A stretch of 36,357 bases of DNA from Chryseobacterium sp. YIM B08800 (GTDB taxonomy: Bacteria; Bacteroidota; Bacteroidia; Flavobacteriales; Weeksellaceae): contig NZ_JAPDKN010000009.1 in NCBI RefSeq assembly GCF_026163565.1, positions 1-36,357 of the forward strand. Direction: 5' to 3'. The position numbers and the translations under genes were made by a program. A model generated the notes under the pieces. It was given only the letters and a program-made list of their open reading frames with translations, was not told the DNA's origin and did not search any database. Shown here piece after piece: positions 34,123 through 36,357 of the stretch. Every line of letters starts with the position of its first letter. The first letter of the stretch is position 1.

Positions 34123-34180
34123 GTGTGTTTTTTATTTTAACTAAATTATAACTAATTTCGTAACAAACTTACAGAATAAA

Positions 34181-35278
34181 ATGACAATAAAAGAAGTAAT
34201 TTCTATTATAGAAAAACAGATAGCAATGCCGCAAGCGGAAGATTTTGATAATGTGGGGCTTTTGTGCGGAATTCCGAGTCGTAATGTAAGTGGGGTTTTG
34301 GTTTGTCATGATGCTTTAGAAAACGTTATTGATGAAGCGATTGTCAAAAATTGCAATCTTGTGGTGTGTTTTCATCCTATTATTTTTTCAGGTTTAAAAT
34401 CTCTTACCGGAAAAAACTATGTTGAAAGAGCTGTTTTAAAAGCAATTGAAAACAAAGTTGCCATTTATGCCATTCACACTGCTTTTGATAATGATTATTC
34501 TGGAGTAAATGCAGGGATTTGCAACGCTTTAGGTTTGAAAAATTTAAAAATACTTCAGCCTAAGAAAAATAATTTAAAACAATTAAATGTTTACGTTCCA
34601 AATGACTATTCAGAACAGTTAAAAGAAACTCTTTTTTCTGCCGGAGCCGGAAATATCGGTTTTTATGACGAATGTAGTTTTAAAACTGAAGGAAACGGAA
34701 CTTTCAGACCAATTGAAGGCTCAAACCCTTTTTCAGGACAACAGAATGTGAGAGAAAATGCAGATGAAAATATGATTTCTGTAATTTTTGAAGCGTATAA
34801 ACAACACCAGATTATTACAGCAATGAAAGAAGCGCATCCTTATGAAGAAGTTGCCTATCAGATTTATTCTTTAGATAATGAAAATCAATATTCGGGATTA
34901 GGAATGTATGGTGAGTTTGATCAGGAGATGGATGAAAAAGATTTTCTGAGATTTATTAAAGATAAATTTAATGTTGAGGTGATTAAACATTCAAATTTTA
35001 TAAATAAAAAAATAAAAAGAGTAGGGGTTTTAGGTGGTTCCGGAGCAAGCGGAATAAAGTCTGCTCTTGCCAAAAAGTGTGATGCATATATCACCGGTGA
35101 TCTCAAATATCACGATTATTTTCAGGCAGAATCTAAAATATTGCTTTGTGATGTAGGGCATTATGAATCAGAACAATGGGTTGCCCAACAATTATTTGAA
35201 ATTTTATCACAAAAAATTAGTACATTTGCAATCTTAAATTCTAGCGAAAAAACAAACCCAGTAAATTATTTCCTTTAG
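34181..35278 (+). CDS. Nif3-like dinuclear metal centre protein (YbgI/GTP cyclohydrolase I type 2 family)
   Basis: The 365-residue protein belongs to the Nif3/YbgI family, ring-shaped hexamers with a two-metal site and unclear function, often labelled GTP cyclohydrolase 1 type 2. N-terminal half: DFDNVGLLCG start and metal region CFHPIIF (H65), then HTAFDND (H99, D103). A middle insert typical of the long, PII-like-domain form follows (about 125-235). C-terminal ligands H327 and E331 lie in DVGHYESEQW. The first His of the usual HHP pair is F64 here. The gene precedes the coiled-coil gene by two bases (TAG then ATATG), so they form an operon, as Nif3 and zinc-ribbon coiled-coil genes do in many bacteria. 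Confidence 0.93.
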   Translation: MTIKEVISIIEKQIAMPQAEDFDNVGLLCGIPSRNVSGVLVCHDALENVIDEAIVKNCNLVVCFHPIIFSGLKSLTGKNYVERAVLKAIENKVAIYAIHTAFDNDYSGVNAGICNALGLKNLKILQPKKNNLKQLNVYVPNDYSEQLKETLFSAGAGNIGFYDECSFKTEGNGTFRPIEGSNPFSGQQNVRENADENMISVIFEAYKQHQIITAMKEAHPYEEVAYQIYSLDNENQYSGLGMYGEFDQEMDEKDFLRFIKDKFNVEVIKHSNFINKKIKRVGVLGGSGASGIKSALAKKCDAYITGDLKYHDYFQAESKILLCDVGHYESEQWVAQQLFEILSQKISTFAILNSSEKTNPVNYFL

Positions 35279-35280
35279 AT

Positions 35281-36057
35281 ATGGCAAATTTAACAGATAT
35301 TTCAGTTGAAGAAAAATTAAGAGCTTTATATGATTTACAAATCATAGATTCAAGACTAGACGAGATTCGTAACACAAGAGGAGAATTGCCAATCGAAGTT
35401 GAAGATCTTGAAATTGAAATTGAGGGTCTTGAAACAAGAGCTGAAAAATTTCATGCAGATATTAAAGAGCAAAATGATCAGATCAATACCAAAAATGAGG
35501 TGATCAACCATGCAAAAACACTTATTGAAAAATACAAATCTCAACAGGATAACGTAAGAAACAATAAAGAGTTTGAAGCTTTAGGAAAAGAGATGGAATA
35601 TCAGGAACTTGAAATTCAGCTTTCTGAAAAAAGAATCAAAGAATTTGGAGCTAAAATCGCTCATAAAGAAGAAACTTTGAATGAGTTGACTACAAAGATC
35701 AACGATTTGAAGAATCACCTTAAATTCAAAAAAGAAGAATTGGAAGGTCTTGTTTCTGAAACTCAGAAAGAAGAAGAATATCTTCTTGAAAAGTCTAAAG
35801 AATTTGCTTCTAAAATCGACGAAAGATTGTTGGCTTCTTATAACAGAATCAGATCGAGCTCTTCTACAGGTTTAGCAGTTGTAGGTCTTGAAAGAGGTGC
35901 TCCTAAAGGATCATTCTTTACAATCCCTCCTCAAAAGCAAATGGAAATTGCTCAGAGAAAGAAAATTATTATTGATGAGCATTCAGGGAAAATCCTTGTA
36001 GATGACGAATTGGTAATGGAAGAAACTGAAAAAATGAAATCTGTAATTAAATTCTAA
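35281..36057 (+). CDS. Coiled-coil protein of the C4 zinc-ribbon family, cysteine-free
   Basis: The 258-residue protein has a long helical coiled coil (about 10-185; rich in Glu/Lys/Leu) followed by the C-terminal domain of the zinc-ribbon family (about 188-245: GLAVVGLERG, IPPQKQMEIA, KKIIIDEHSGKILVDDEL). In related family members this domain carries two CxxC pairs. Here the matching positions are PKGS (208-211) and DEHS (232-235), and the whole protein has no cysteine, so zinc binding is probably lost. Its start lies two bases after the Nif3 stop, matching the conserved pairing of these genes. Function is unknown; a DNA- or RNA-linked role has been suggested for the family. A terminator lies at 36080-36115. 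Confidence 0.88.
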   Translation: MANLTDISVEEKLRALYDLQIIDSRLDEIRNTRGELPIEVEDLEIEIEGLETRAEKFHADIKEQNDQINTKNEVINHAKTLIEKYKSQQDNVRNNKEFEALGKEMEYQELEIQLSEKRIKEFGAKIAHKEETLNELTTKINDLKNHLKFKKEELEGLVSETQKEEEYLLEKSKEFASKIDERLLASYNRIRSSSSTGLAVVGLERGAPKGSFFTIPPQKQMEIAQRKKIIIDEHSGKILVDDELVMEETEKMKSVIKF

Positions 36058-36079
36058 TTACTCGTTTTTCAAAAATATT

Positions 36080-36115
36080 AATAAGACCGAAATTTTTTCG
36101 GTCTTATTTTTTTTT
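36080..36115 (+). terminator. Rho-independent terminator after the Nif3/coiled-coil operon
   Basis: AATAAGACCGAAA (36080-36092) pairs with TTTCGGTCTTATT (36096-36108), 3-nt loop, followed by a T-run. It lies 23 bases past the stop. Confidence 0.92.
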
Positions 36116-36121
36116 GATTTG

Positions 36122-36156
36122 TAGTCATTGCGAAAAACATAGCGACGAAGCAATCC
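36122..36156. repeat. Dispersed CATTGCG...GCAATC repeat
   Basis: TAGTCATTGCGAA and CGACGAAGCAATCCC form the typical head and tail of a short repeat frequent in Bacteroidota intergenic DNA. ATTGC (about 36127-36131) is complementary to GCAAT (about 36149-36153). It is non-coding. Confidence 0.5.
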
Positions 36157-36184
36157 CATAAATCCACCCATTTGATTTTAAATT

Positions 36185-36239
36185 CCCCTCCTTTGGAGGG
36201 GTGGCGAAAATTTCAAAGAAATTTTTGACGGGGTGGTTT
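36185..36239. repeat. Dispersed repeat, complete copy of the block at window start
   Basis: Two hairpins follow each other: CCCCTCC/GGAGGGG (36185-36191, 36195-36201, loop TTT) and AAAATTTC/GAAATTTT (36207-36214, 36218-36225, loop AAA), then a GGGGTGGTTT tail. Positions 36207-36239 match 1-33 with one difference. Confidence 0.8.
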
Positions 36240-36270
36240 AAACGGATAAAATAATTTTACAATAAAACTT

Positions 36271-36308
36271 AGATTCCACGCTTCACTTCGTTCCGCTCTG
36301 AATGACAA
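36271..36308. repeat. Dispersed repeat matching 14527-14564
   Basis: This 38-base block (starts AGATTC, contains TTCACTTCGTT and GAATGACAA) matches 14527-14564 at 32 positions with no gaps. It confirms a dispersed non-coding repeat family. The remainder to the window end shows no gene. Confidence 0.7.
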
Positions 36309-36357
36309 AATTTATATAAAAGAATTTAGGTCAAAAATTGTTTAGGTTTAAAATAAA

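Overview
The window looks like ordinary chromosome from a Flavobacteriia bacterium, most likely Chryseobacterium or a close Weeksellaceae relative. The reasons are low G+C, A-rich start regions without clear Shine-Dalgarno sites, promoter boxes of the Bacteroidota TAnnTTTG type, three secreted proteins with type IX secretion (T9SS) C-terminal sorting domains, a DNA polymerase III alpha subunit fused to a DnaQ-like exonuclease, a fused E1 alpha-beta 2-oxoacid dehydrogenase, and many short dispersed intergenic repeats. The genus is an inference from these traits; no rRNA or tRNA gene lies in the window. I saw no prophage, integrase, transposase, CRISPR array or defence island.

Layout. 1-4574: an intergenic hairpin element, then on the minus strand an Nramp metal transporter (mntH), a DUF937-membrane-OmpA protein and prolyl-tRNA synthetase. 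4721-7252: on the plus strand, a Trp/Gly-rich lipoprotein and a FadL-like outer-membrane protein. 7428-8869 (minus): a ZIP metal transporter overlapping a SAM methyltransferase. 8992-10562 (plus): a THUMP rRNA methyltransferase and a small membrane protein. 10592-13186 (minus): a DUF1622 protein, then a LysR regulator followed by a YeiH-type transporter. 13290-14294 (plus): a family 2 glycosyltransferase with a TTG start, followed by what looks like the fossil tail of a second copy. 14633-16466: a Cys/Met-metabolism PLP enzyme and a divergent Lrp/AsnC regulator. 16622-19821 (minus): a bestrophin-like channel and the fused E1 enzyme. 19897-22032 (minus): a T9SS subtilisin-like protease with no in-frame ATG at its natural N-terminus. 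22332-26999 (plus): dnaE. 27322-32963 (plus): two T9SS adhesin-like proteins with near-identical 3' ends. 33088-34122 (minus): a voltage-gated-type potassium channel and a 53-residue membrane peptide. 34181-36057 (plus): Nif3-like protein and a coiled-coil protein of the C4 zinc-ribbon family that has lost all its cysteines. The window ends in dispersed repeats, one of which also opens the window.

How the parts relate. Most transcription units are one to three genes and many are closed by clear hairpin terminators. Plausible functional pairs are lipoprotein/FadL-like protein, ZIP/methyltransferase, LysR/YeiH, PLP enzyme/Lrp (resembling the mdeA/mdeR arrangement of Pseudomonas putida), potassium channel/53-aa peptide, and Nif3/coiled-coil protein. 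I did not find a convincing wholly new multi-gene system. The most unusual points are the missing start codon of the subtilase, the cysteine-free zinc-ribbon protein, the glycosyltransferase tail fossil, leaderless-looking promoters, and two intergenic hairpin elements with shared shoulders but different stems.
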